From assembly GCA_017459635.1 (NCBI GenBank), contig JAFUCO010000063.1:1-43622 (forward strand): a DNA stretch of 43,622 nt, given 5' to 3'. Position numbers and translations under genes: made by a program. Shown piece by piece: positions 15,184 to 22,787 of this stretch. The notes under the pieces are model-generated. The model saw only the letters and a list, made by a program, of their open reading frames with translations, was not told where the DNA came from and ran no database searches. Within the stretch, counting starts at the first letter, position 1. Each line of letters starts with the position of its first letter. The DNA is from Blautia sp. (GTDB lineage Bacteria; Bacillota; Clostridia; Lachnospirales; Lachnospiraceae).

Positions 15184-18098
15184 TGCTCTTCTCCCGAAAT
15201 CATCCATATAAGTGCTTCATTGTAAAAGCCGCAGAACTTTTCAATCAATGCTGCCGAATACAATCTGGAATCGTAATTAATATAGAACGGTACCGGCGCA
15301 TCCTGATCAGGACTGCTATTAATGATTATCTGGATCCTTGTAAATGCACCATTCAGTTTGTGGTAGGCAAAGGTGACTTCCGTGCCTTCGGGCAGAAAGG
15401 TACTCATATCAAACCCGGTTTCGTACACCACGATCATCCGGTCTCTGTCTCCCGGCGTAACCCCATAATTTCCCAATGACAGATCGGCATAGCGCATACC
15501 AAGTTCATTTTGTTCGTCTATTTGCTGCAGGATATCCCGGGGGCTGCTGATCTGCGTCATATCAACGGCAACGGGCACGGAAGCTATCGTGATTCCTATC
15601 AGATCCTGCTTCCAGTTTTCATCTCTGCCGTTGAAAGTCCATTCCACTGATATTCTGCTTTCATCGCTGAGCTTCGACAGGGCAGTCAGCCCTGCGGCGA
15701 CAAACAGCTTATTCATACTGGTGCCCAGCTCTTCACAGCCCTTCTGAAGCCGGCACTGAGGGACCGTCGTAGCGCTCAGATACTGTCCGTTTGCAGTATG
15801 CCGTGATTCAAGATCCGGCCTGGGGTTGCACAGGTACTCTTCGCGGCTGAACCTCTCCATCAGAAGCCTGGCGTCAGCATCCTGCTCCAGTTCCATCCGT
15901 CTGCGATACTGATGCTCCAGATAATAATAATAGTGATCCTCCCGAAGCGTCTCACCCCGATATGCAGCAAAAAGTTCAGACATGAAATTGGCCATGGTGG
16001 TTCCGTCACTGATCAGATGGCAGGTATCAAAGTCCAGGATAACACGCGTCTTAGTTACATATATCCTGCACCGGTACATCAGTTCCCCTTCCAGGCGGTA
16101 GGGCTGTATCAGATCCACCAGCATATCCTCCGTATGCTCCGGAACCTCGCGTATTTCCGGATGAACGATTTTGCCCGGCATACAGCGCATAACGGGAACG
16201 CCTTCTTCATCATGTGAAAAGACGGAGCTGAACAGTGCATAATTGGAGAAAACATCTTCAAGCGCGGATTTAAGCCTTTCGGGTTCTATGGCTTCTTTTG
16301 GGAAAGAAAGACTCATAGGGTTGCTTAATTCCGTCTGCATTGGAGAATACAGCATCGCATCGTAAAAGTAGGTCTGATACGGTGTAAGATACTGATCGTG
16401 CATGATCGCTGCCCGGTTCAGTTCACCCAGATCCATCTTTTCCTTTTTATGCAGACGCGATGCAATTTCTCTCGGCGTTTTCCATGTATAAATATCCTTG
16501 TAATCAACCCGGATCTCTTCAAGTTCTGCTGCTGCCAGTGCAGTGGAAAGGGAATCACCTCCCAGTTCAAAGAAGTCGTCATCCACACCCACCCGGTCAA
16601 CATGCAGCACATTTTCAAATGCTTTGCAGATCGCTTTCTCATACGGCGTCTCCGGCATAATATAGGCAGCGGTCTTTTTGTTGAAATCAGGCTTCGGCAG
16701 AGCAAAACGATCCACTTTTCCGTTATTGTTCAATGGGATCTTATAAAGCCGCATAAAAAAAGCAGGTATCATATAGTGCGGCAGGGACTGCTGCAAATGC
16801 TTTCGGATCATATCTTCATGCAGGTCGTTTCCGGCCACATAGTAGGCACAGAGGAAAACCTGTCCGCGTTCTCCCTGAAAATCTCTGACAGCCGCGTTCT
16901 CAATGCCCTTGATCTTTCGCATCGACGCTTCTATTTCGCCCGGTTCCACACGATTACCGTTGATCTTCACCATGGTGCTGAGCCGCCCGGTCACCAGGAT
17001 ATTCCCATCCGGCAGGCGCTTTCCCATGTCTCCGGAATGGAATACGCCATCTCGCATCACCCTTGCTGTTTCCTCCGGCAAGCCGATATATCCCCGGAAA
17101 AAAGGATCGTCAAAGCATATCTCACCGGCCTGCCCTTCCTGTACCTCCTGACCGTTTTCATCCAGCAGCCAGATGCAGATATCCTCAAATACCGGCTTAC
17201 CTATAGGTGTTATATCATACCGGCGGTCAATTTCAAACTGCGCCACATGAAAACCGGCCTCGCTCATACCATAGTTGTTGATAAGACGGATCCCCTCAAA
17301 CCATACTCCGTTAGCTGCTTCACTTCCGGTCACCAGGGTTTTCAGAGATGGTGCCGGGCCATTCTTCATCACCCGAAGGATGGATGGGGAAAGAAAAGCC
17401 ATGTTAACCTGGAAACGATTGAACTGTTCGTTCAACAGCACAGGGTTGCGCGCAGTTTCTGTTGACAGGATGATCAGCCGCATACCTGAATACAGAGCGT
17501 TAAGAAAGATCTTTAACGCTGCGATGAAATTCAGCGGTGCAGCCAGTGCCGTACAGGTGTTCTCGTTTACCAGATCTCCGGGGGTTCTCTCAAGTGAGGC
17601 CTGATTCAGCTTGATCTTTCCATACTCCTGTAAAACGCCTTTGGGTTTCCCGGTACTGCCGGATGTGTAGATGGCAAAGCAGGCGTCATGATCATCTGCA
17701 TGATGATACCCTGTCACAGGTTTACTCTTAAGTATCTCCTGCCATGTATCTTCGTCAATCACCAGGCGGCATCTGCAGTCCTTTTCTATTGCATCAATAC
17801 GTTCCGGCGCATAGTCATCTTCCACCACGGTAAATGCCGCTCCGGCTTTCCATACTCCCAGCATTGTAATAAAAGGACGCGCATCCCTCGGAAGTCGGAT
17901 CAGCACAAAATCTTCCGTCCCGATCCCCATGGAGCAAAGATACCCATATACGAGGGAAGATAATTCATCAACCTGCCTGCGGGTGAAGCACTTTCCCGAT
18001 ACTTCTTCTGTCAAAAAGACCGCTTCCGGATCCTGACTCACCACATTCATCCAGCTTCTGCACACATACGGAATGGTGTTCAAAAAATCGAGCTTCAT
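15180..18098 (-). CDS. Nonribosomal peptide synthetase: adenylation-carrier-condensation
   Basis: 972 residues. Adenylation domain (about 10-470): YTSGSTGKPKG at 144-154, NNYGMSE at 274-280, HSGDMG at 354-359, GRLSTMVKINGNRVEPGEIE near 371-390 and NGKVDR with the catalytic Lys461. Carrier domain (about 480-552): LGGDS with phosphopantetheine site Ser516. Condensation domain (about 570-965): the HHxxxDG motif appears as CHLISDG (693-699), keeping the catalytic second His and the Asp-Gly. No thioesterase, reductase or epimerase domain. The substrate loop APLNFIAALKIF lacks the Asp that holds the amino group in amino-acid-activating domains, so an acid without an alpha-amino group is possible. 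Start chosen at 18098 (AAGGAG 8 bases upstream); 18140 is an alternative. A phosphopantetheinyl transferase must come from elsewhere. Confidence 0.92.
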   Translation of the reverse strand: MKLDFLNTIPYVCRSWMNVVSQDPEAVFLTEEVSGKCFTRRQVDELSSLVYGYLCSMGIGTEDFVLIRLPRDARPFITMLGVWKAGAAFTVVEDDYAPERIDAIEKDCRCRLVIDEDTWQEILKSKPVTGYHHADDHDACFAIYTSGSTGKPKGVLQEYGKIKLNQASLERTPGDLVNENTCTALAAPLNFIAALKIFLNALYSGMRLIILSTETARNPVLLNEQFNRFQVNMAFLSPSILRVMKNGPAPSLKTLVTGSEAANGVWFEGIRLINNYGMSEAGFHVAQFEIDRRYDITPIGKPVFEDICIWLLDENGQEVQEGQAGEICFDDPFFRGYIGLPEETARVMRDGVFHSGDMGKRLPDGNILVTGRLSTMVKINGNRVEPGEIEASMRKIKGIENAAVRDFQGERGQVFLCAYYVAGNDLHEDMIRKHLQQSLPHYMIPAFFMRLYKIPLNNNGKVDRFALPKPDFNKKTAAYIMPETPYEKAICKAFENVLHVDRVGVDDDFFELGGDSLSTALAAAELEEIRVDYKDIYTWKTPREIASRLHKKEKMDLGELNRAAIMHDQYLTPYQTYFYDAMLYSPMQTELSNPMSLSFPKEAIEPERLKSALEDVFSNYALFSSVFSHDEEGVPVMRCMPGKIVHPEIREVPEHTEDMLVDLIQPYRLEGELMYRCRIYVTKTRVILDFDTCHLISDGTTMANFMSELFAAYRGETLREDHYYYYLEHQYRRRMELEQDADARLLMERFSREEYLCNPRPDLESRHTANGQYLSATTVPQCRLQKGCEELGTSMNKLFVAAGLTALSKLSDESRISVEWTFNGRDENWKQDLIGITIASVPVAVDMTQISSPRDILQQIDEQNELGMRYADLSLGNYGVTPGDRDRMIVVYETGFDMSTFLPEGTEVTFAYHKLNGAFTRIQIIINSSPDQDAPVPFYINYDSRLYSAALIEKFCGFYNEALIWMISGEEQ

Positions 18099-18339
18099 AG
18101 TCACTCTCCTTCTACACATGGGCAGCTTTGCCATGCTCATTTCTCTTTACTCCCTGAAACAAAGATTGTCTCTGTTGGAATTTTCATAATTCCTTACAGA
18201 TCAAATCAGACAAATTAATGTTGGACAAGGATTTTTTTCACTTTTTTTGCCGGTTCGTTAAGCAGTGACAGGGTGAGTCGAACCGGCACATTATTTACGC
18301 TGCTTCGTAAAACGACCATTCCGGCTTTCCGTGTTCAGG
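18099..18339. other. Intergenic between divergent NRPS and nth genes
   Basis: Contains a 9-bp inverted repeat GCCGGTTCG (18249-18257) / CGAACCGGC (18279-18287) with a 21-base loop. A T-run precedes it on the plus strand, so it is not a terminator in either direction; an operator for the divergent genes is possible. On the minus strand TTGTCC followed after 17 bases by TTTGAT (about 18204-18232) is a weak promoter candidate for the NRPS operon. Confidence 0.35.
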
Positions 18340-18368
18340 TTGCATTTTCAGAACGCTCATTCTATAAT
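18340..18368 (+). promoter_or_regulatory. Sigma-70 promoter of nth
   Basis: TTGCAT (18340-18345), a 17-base spacer and TATAAT (18363-18368), about 80 bases before the nth start. Confidence 0.7.
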
Positions 18369-18448
18369 AATACAGACGTTGTGAAAATATTTCAGCAGTT
18401 TCAAATCACGCATTGTTACCATTCACGTCCCGGAAACGGAGGTTTTGC

Positions 18449-19093
18449 ATGGACGATCAAGAACTTGCCCTTGAGGTCATCTCAAGATTAAAGAAGGAAT
18501 ATCCGGATACAGTCTGTACACTTGACTATGATGAGGCCTGGAAGCTTCTTGTCAGTGTCCGCCTGGCCGCACAGTGCACGGACGCACGGGTAAATGTTGT
18601 TGTTCAGGAGCTTTTCTCAAAATATCCGAATATTGAAGCTCTCGCGGCGGCCTCGCCGGAAGAGATCGAATCTATCGTGCATCCCTGTGGGCTTGGAAAG
18701 AGCAAGGCCAGAGATATCAGCGCATGTATGAGGATGCTGCGTGACAGATTCGGGGGACGTGTACCGGATGATTTCGATGATCTTCTTTCGCTTCCCGGCG
18801 TCGGACGGAAAAGTGCAAATCTTATAGTCGGGGATGTTTTCGGAAAACCTGCCATTGTCACCGATACCCACTGCATACGCCTTTCCAACCGTATCGGCCT
18901 GGTGCACAACATAAAGGAACCCAGAAAAGTCGAGATGGCACTGCGCAAAATAGTACCTCCCGAAGAAGGCAATGATCTGTGCCACCGGCTTGTAGATCAT
19001 GGCAGAAAGATCTGCACGGCGCGAACAAAAAAACCATTCTGCAGCGAATGCTGCCTGAATGATATATGCGAGAAAAACGCGTGGGGGCTGTAA
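18449..19093 (+). CDS. nth: Endonuclease III (DNA glycosylase/AP lyase)
   Basis: 214 residues. It removes oxidised pyrimidines from DNA and nicks abasic sites in base-excision repair. The helix-hairpin-helix LPGVGRKSANLI with the catalytic Lys, the following VTDTH with the catalytic Asp, and a C-terminal iron-sulfur cysteine set (CTARTKKPFCSECCLNDIC) are visible. The first cysteine spacing is 8 rather than the classic 6 residues. The start at 18449 is chosen because GGAGG lies 6-7 bases upstream; the longer frame from 18413 lacks a ribosome site. Confidence 0.95.
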   Translation: MDDQELALEVISRLKKEYPDTVCTLDYDEAWKLLVSVRLAAQCTDARVNVVVQELFSKYPNIEALAAASPEEIESIVHPCGLGKSKARDISACMRMLRDRFGGRVPDDFDDLLSLPGVGRKSANLIVGDVFGKPAIVTDTHCIRLSNRIGLVHNIKEPRKVEMALRKIVPPEEGNDLCHRLVDHGRKICTARTKKPFCSECCLNDICEKNAWGL

Positions 19094-19175
19094 AAAAATA
19101 AGACAGGGGACGGTTCTCTGTCTTATGAAAATAAGACAGAGAACCGTCCCCTGTCTTATTTTTTCACAGCCCCAC
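19081..19175. terminator. Long perfect hairpin of the GGGGACGGTTC family
   Basis: Arms of about 45 bases (GTGGGGGCTGT..., inner AGACAGGGGACGGTTCTCTG) meet at a GAAA loop near 19127-19130. It begins inside the last codons of nth and ends 4 bases before the stop of the converging 92-aa gene, so both transcripts run into it. Confidence 0.8.
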
Positions 19176-19178
19176 TCT

Positions 19179-19457
19179 TTATTCGTCCCATCCTTCGTAA
19201 AAGCGGACTGTGACGCATATGTTTCTCACTGCTCCCCCTTCACCCGGGGACAGGTCATCGATATCTGTGACCGGCGGCATTTCCGGTTCTTCTTCAGCCA
19301 GCTCGGCTTCTATCCAGTTCCGGGCCGCTTCATTAGCCAGTTCTACCGCTTCTTCCAGTGAATCTGCTTTTACATTTATTCCATACAGATCAGGAAAAAA
19401 GCCTTCGAACCCTGATTCTCCACATTTTTTGAACACTGCCGGATAAATGAATTTCAT
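19179..19457 (-). CDS. HicB-like protein
   Basis: 92 residues. The N-terminal FIYPAVFKKCGESGFEGFFPDLYGINVKA and ADSLEEAVELANEAA match the HicB/UPF0150-type fold (partial RNase H-like), found in antitoxins of HicAB modules and in stand-alone proteins. AGGTG precedes the ATG. No C-terminal DNA-binding helix-turn-helix is evident; the end is acidic, then VRNICVTVRFYE. No hicA-like gene is adjacent: the upstream side is a minisatellite. A solitary family member or an orphan antitoxin. Confidence 0.75.
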   Translation of the reverse strand: MKFIYPAVFKKCGESGFEGFFPDLYGINVKADSLEEAVELANEAARNWIEAELAEEEPEMPPVTDIDDLSPGEGGAVRNICVTVRFYEGWDE

Positions 19458-19515
19458 ATAAAAGCACCTGCCTTATTCAATATTCAAGTTCAGCCTCCAA
19501 GATTGGAACCTTTCT

Positions 19516-19705
19516 GCCTGGCATAAACCTTATTGCCAGCATGACCCTCTTTGCCAGGCATGAACCGGGTTGCCAGCAAGAACCTCTTTGCCGACATGAC
19601 CCTCTTTGCCAGCATGAACCTCTTTGCCAGGCATGAACCAGGTTGCCTGCATGATCTTCTTTGCCAACATGAACCTCTTAACCAGCATGAACCTCTTTGC
19701 CGCAT
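19516..19705. repeat. 18-19-bp minisatellite, about 10 units
   Basis: Head-to-tail units of GCCAGCATGAACCTCTTT with point changes, some with an extra G (GCCAGGCATGAACC). Units are contiguous without spacers. Open frames across it (for example 19490-19705, minus) have only repeat-derived protein and no ribosome site. It fills most of the gap between the HicB-like gene and tex; the rest of 19458-19764 shows nothing else. Confidence 0.85.
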
Positions 19706-19764
19706 CTTGCATTGATATGCTTATTAAAATAATACCGCCGCGATAACGCCCCCGGTCCGGACAT

Positions 19765-21918
19765 TTATTTTATGCCTTTCATCGACAGGCTTATCCTGTT
19801 CTTTTTCAGGTCCACGCCCAGAACGCGGACGTCTACCACATCGCCTACGCTCACTGCTTCAAGAGGATGCTTGATATATTTGTCGCTCATCTGGGAAATG
19901 TGTACCAGTCCGTCCTGATGGACTCCTATATCTACAAAGGCACCGAAATCGATCACATTTCGGACAGTACCTTTAAGTATCATCCCTTCCTTTAGATCCT
20001 TCATATCCATAACGTCAGTACGAAGGATAGGCTTCGGCATTTCATCCCGGGGGTCTCTTCCGGGCTTCTCAAGCTCTTTTACAATATCCTGCAGGGTTAT
20101 CTCACCTACAGCCAGCTCCTCCGAGAGTTTTTTATAATCCCCAACCTTCCGGGCGATCCCGGTAAGTCCGCCGGATGCGATGTCCTCAGGCTTATAGCCC
20201 AGCTTTTTGAGAAGTCCCGCAGCGGCATCATAGCTCTCCGGGTGCACGGCTGTAGCATCCAGCGGGTTCTCTCCGTTCGCAATGCGCAGGAAACCGGCGC
20301 ACTGCTCAAAGGCTTTCGGCCCGAGTTTTGCTACTTTCAGAAGATCCTTCCTTGTGACAAAACGCCCGTTTTCCTCGCGGTACGCTACAATGTTCTTTGC
20401 AGTGGTCTTTGTGATACCGGAAACGTAGCATAAAAGAGAGACCGAGGCCGTATTCAGGTCAACTCCGACTTTGTTTACGCAGTCCTCCACAACACCGTTA
20501 AGTGCTTCACCCAGCTTTTTCTGGTTCATATCGTGCTGGTACTGTCCGACTCCGATCGATTTTGGGTCGATTTTCACAAGCTCGGCCAGCGGGTCCTGAA
20601 GCCTTCTGGCGATCGAAGCAGCACTCCGCTGCCCTACGTCAAAATTCGGGAACTCTTCGGTAGCCAGCTTGCTGGCCGAATAGACCGAAGCCCCCGCCTC
20701 ATTGGTGATCACATACTCTACCTTCTCGGGTATCTCCTTCAGCAGTTCCACGATAATCTGCTCTGATTCACGGGAAGCAGTTCCATTTCCAACTGAGATC
20801 AGCGAAATATTGTACTTCTTGATAAGCTTTTTGAGAGTCTCCTTCGCCTGACGGATCTTTGTCTCATTTGTCGGTGCGGTCGGGTAGATCACCGTGGTAT
20901 CCAGCACCTTCCCTGTCGAATTGACCACTGCCAGCTTGCATCCGGTCCTGAAAGCGGGATCCCATCCGAGGACATTGCGTCCCGCAATCGGGGGCTGCAT
21001 CAGAAGCTGCTCCAGGTTTTTCCCGAAGACAGTTATCGCGCCGTCCTCAGCCTTCTCAGTCAGGTCATTTCTTATCTCACGCTCGATGGATGGCTCTATC
21101 AGTCTGTGATAGCTGTCCTCGATCGTTTCCTTCAGAACCTGCTCAGTGTTCGGATTATTTTTCCTGATAACGCGTCTCTGCAGATATCTGAGTACATCCT
21201 CCTCAGGAGCCTCTACCTTCACCGTCAGGATTTTTTCCTTCTCACCACGGTTAATGGCAAGCACACGATGACCGGCAAGACGTTTGACCGGCTCCTCAAA
21301 ATCGTAATACATCTCATATACCGATGAAGTCTCACTGTCCTTTGCTTCGGACTTTAAATATCCCTTGTCAAATGTCAGCTGTCTGATCTTCATACGGTAA
21401 TCAGCTTCGTCAGAGATGCGTTCAGCGATAATATCCTTAGCTCCGGCAAGCGCATCCTCTGCTGTTTTTACATCCTTTTCCTCTGAAACATATGCGGCAG
21501 CCTCTTCAAGAAGCGGTTTCCGCGTAGTCTGGAGCATTATAATGTCAGCAAGAGGCTCCAGCCCTTTCTCCTTTGCGATCGTAGCCCTTGTCCGGCGTTT
21601 TGGACGGTAAGGACGGTAAAGATCCTCAACCACTACCATGGTAAGGGCTTCTTCAATCTGTTTTCTGAGTTCCGGAGTGAGTTTTCCCTGCTCCTCAATA
21701 CTCCCGAGCACCTGTGCCTTCTTTTCTTCAAGATTCCGAAGATAGGTAAGACGTTCAGAAAGCGTCCTCAGCTGTTCATCGTTAAGAGAGCCCGTCACTT
21801 CCTTACGATACCGTGCGATAAACGGGATAGTATTGCCTTCATCAATAAGCTGCACTGCCGCATCAACCTGATTGCGGCGGACATTTAGTTCATCTGTTAT
21901 TATCTGTAAAATATCCAT
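19765..21918 (-). CDS. tex: Tex-family S1 RNA-binding transcription accessory protein
   Basis: 717 residues, the family's normal length. Order: an N-terminal Tex helical region (IPFIARYRKEVTGSLNDEQLR near 30-50), DLYRPYRPKRRTRA, a YqgF/RuvC-like nuclease-fold domain in the middle (GWDPAFRTGCKLAVV), helix-hairpin-helix segments (TASVSLLCYVSGITKTTAKNI), and a C-terminal S1 domain (LKGTVRNVIDFGAFVDIGV). Tex binds nucleic acid and the transcription machinery. GGAG lies 5 bases before the ATG. It is last in a same-strand run after DUF975, lysC and hom, with a 16-base gap to the preceding gene. Confidence 0.95.
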   Translation of the reverse strand: MDILQIITDELNVRRNQVDAAVQLIDEGNTIPFIARYRKEVTGSLNDEQLRTLSERLTYLRNLEEKKAQVLGSIEEQGKLTPELRKQIEEALTMVVVEDLYRPYRPKRRTRATIAKEKGLEPLADIIMLQTTRKPLLEEAAAYVSEEKDVKTAEDALAGAKDIIAERISDEADYRMKIRQLTFDKGYLKSEAKDSETSSVYEMYYDFEEPVKRLAGHRVLAINRGEKEKILTVKVEAPEEDVLRYLQRRVIRKNNPNTEQVLKETIEDSYHRLIEPSIEREIRNDLTEKAEDGAITVFGKNLEQLLMQPPIAGRNVLGWDPAFRTGCKLAVVNSTGKVLDTTVIYPTAPTNETKIRQAKETLKKLIKKYNISLISVGNGTASRESEQIIVELLKEIPEKVEYVITNEAGASVYSASKLATEEFPNFDVGQRSAASIARRLQDPLAELVKIDPKSIGVGQYQHDMNQKKLGEALNGVVEDCVNKVGVDLNTASVSLLCYVSGITKTTAKNIVAYREENGRFVTRKDLLKVAKLGPKAFEQCAGFLRIANGENPLDATAVHPESYDAAAGLLKKLGYKPEDIASGGLTGIARKVGDYKKLSEELAVGEITLQDIVKELEKPGRDPRDEMPKPILRTDVMDMKDLKEGMILKGTVRNVIDFGAFVDIGVHQDGLVHISQMSDKYIKHPLEAVSVGDVVDVRVLGVDLKKNRISLSMKGIK

Positions 21919-21934
21919 ATGATCTCCACTATAC

Positions 21935-22714
21935 TTACTGTCGTGTTACTATATCCTGCATTTGTTCCTGCGTCTCTTCCGGAGGATGATAGAGTATGTA
22001 TTCTCCCCGGATATCACGGTAAAACGCAACATTCGAAAGTTCCATATACGGCAGCACATAGAGGAACGGAATGTACATCGCGAAAGCTGAAATCAGCGCC
22101 CATGGAAGAAAGCTGAGCTGCAGCAGCAGGAATCTTATGCAGTTTCCTTTCATAAGTAAAACACTCTTTTTGAGCGCTTCAATGCTTGTAAGCTCCGGCT
22201 CATCTGCAAGCAGGTAGTAGGTGAGACGGAGTGGTATGGTTATCAGAATCCCGACACACAGGCAGGCAAAACTGACCGCTGTCATCATCAGATAGTAGTT
22301 TATAAGCTCTTCCTGTGTAGTCGGCAGCGGCGCCGTATAACTGTAAACAGTCGACGGCAGACTGGTCAGCCAGGTAATAAGCGCCATGATAGCCGATGCC
22401 AGGATTATCCTGTCAGGGTCATTAGTAAAAAACCAGAGCAGCTGTCCATAATATGACTCTTTCCCTCTTGAAAGATTCAGGAGCATATAGTACATTCCTG
22501 CCTCAAACAGGCATATAAGAACTGTAAGCGCAAAGGAAAAAATCTCCCCCAGGATTATACTGAGCGTTCCCGTAGCGGGGATCAGCATGCCTGTAATGAC
22601 AGGCGATGCAAACTGTATGGCCACGACGGTCAGAGACGCGCCAATGGCCATTCCAGGTTTCAGCTGAAACGCTTCCCTTGCATATCGTTTCAGCTGTCTG
22701 TTAGTCTTTTTCAT
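21935..22714 (-). CDS. DUF975 family integral membrane protein
   Basis: 259 residues from the ATG at 22714 (AAGGA about 9-10 bases upstream). Residues about 1-18 hold the family opening NRQLKRYAREAFQLK. Five or six hydrophobic segments follow (near 23-45, 50-75, 100-120, 145-170 and 205-230). DUF975 proteins are multi-pass membrane proteins of unknown function, common in Bacillota. The segment IEALKKSVLLMKGN before the last helices is family-typical. It sits between lysC and tex in an apparent operon, but no link to lysine synthesis is shown. Confidence 0.85.
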   Translation of the reverse strand: MKKTNRQLKRYAREAFQLKPGMAIGASLTVVAIQFASPVITGMLIPATGTLSIILGEIFSFALTVLICLFEAGMYYMLLNLSRGKESYYGQLLWFFTNDPDRIILASAIMALITWLTSLPSTVYSYTAPLPTTQEELINYYLMMTAVSFACLCVGILITIPLRLTYYLLADEPELTSIEALKKSVLLMKGNCIRFLLLQLSFLPWALISAFAMYIPFLYVLPYMELSNVAFYRDIRGEYILYHPPEETQEQMQDIVTRQ

Positions 22715-22787
22715 ATTGACATCTTCCTTCAAGTTCAAGTCCGGCCTGCCGGAGCCTGATGAACTGTCACAAAAAATCTTCTGTTCT

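Noticed and set aside
16398-17465. 355-residue open frame on the plus strand
   Set aside because: Antisense to the NRPS adenylation domain; the composition is that of a reverse-strand shadow.
18249-18287. tRNA-like GGTTCGACTC segment
   Set aside because: The flanking bases do not form a T-arm stem, and no acceptor, D or anticodon arms are found. It is part of a simple inverted repeat.
19516-19705. Possible CRISPR array
   Set aside because: Units are 18-19 bases and directly contiguous with no unique spacers, and they do not match the tracrRNA anti-repeat. It is a minisatellite.
19490-19712. Repeat-containing proteins of 60-71 residues on the minus strand
   Set aside because: The frames exist only because units are mostly a multiple of three; no ribosome site, and occasional 19-base units break the frame.
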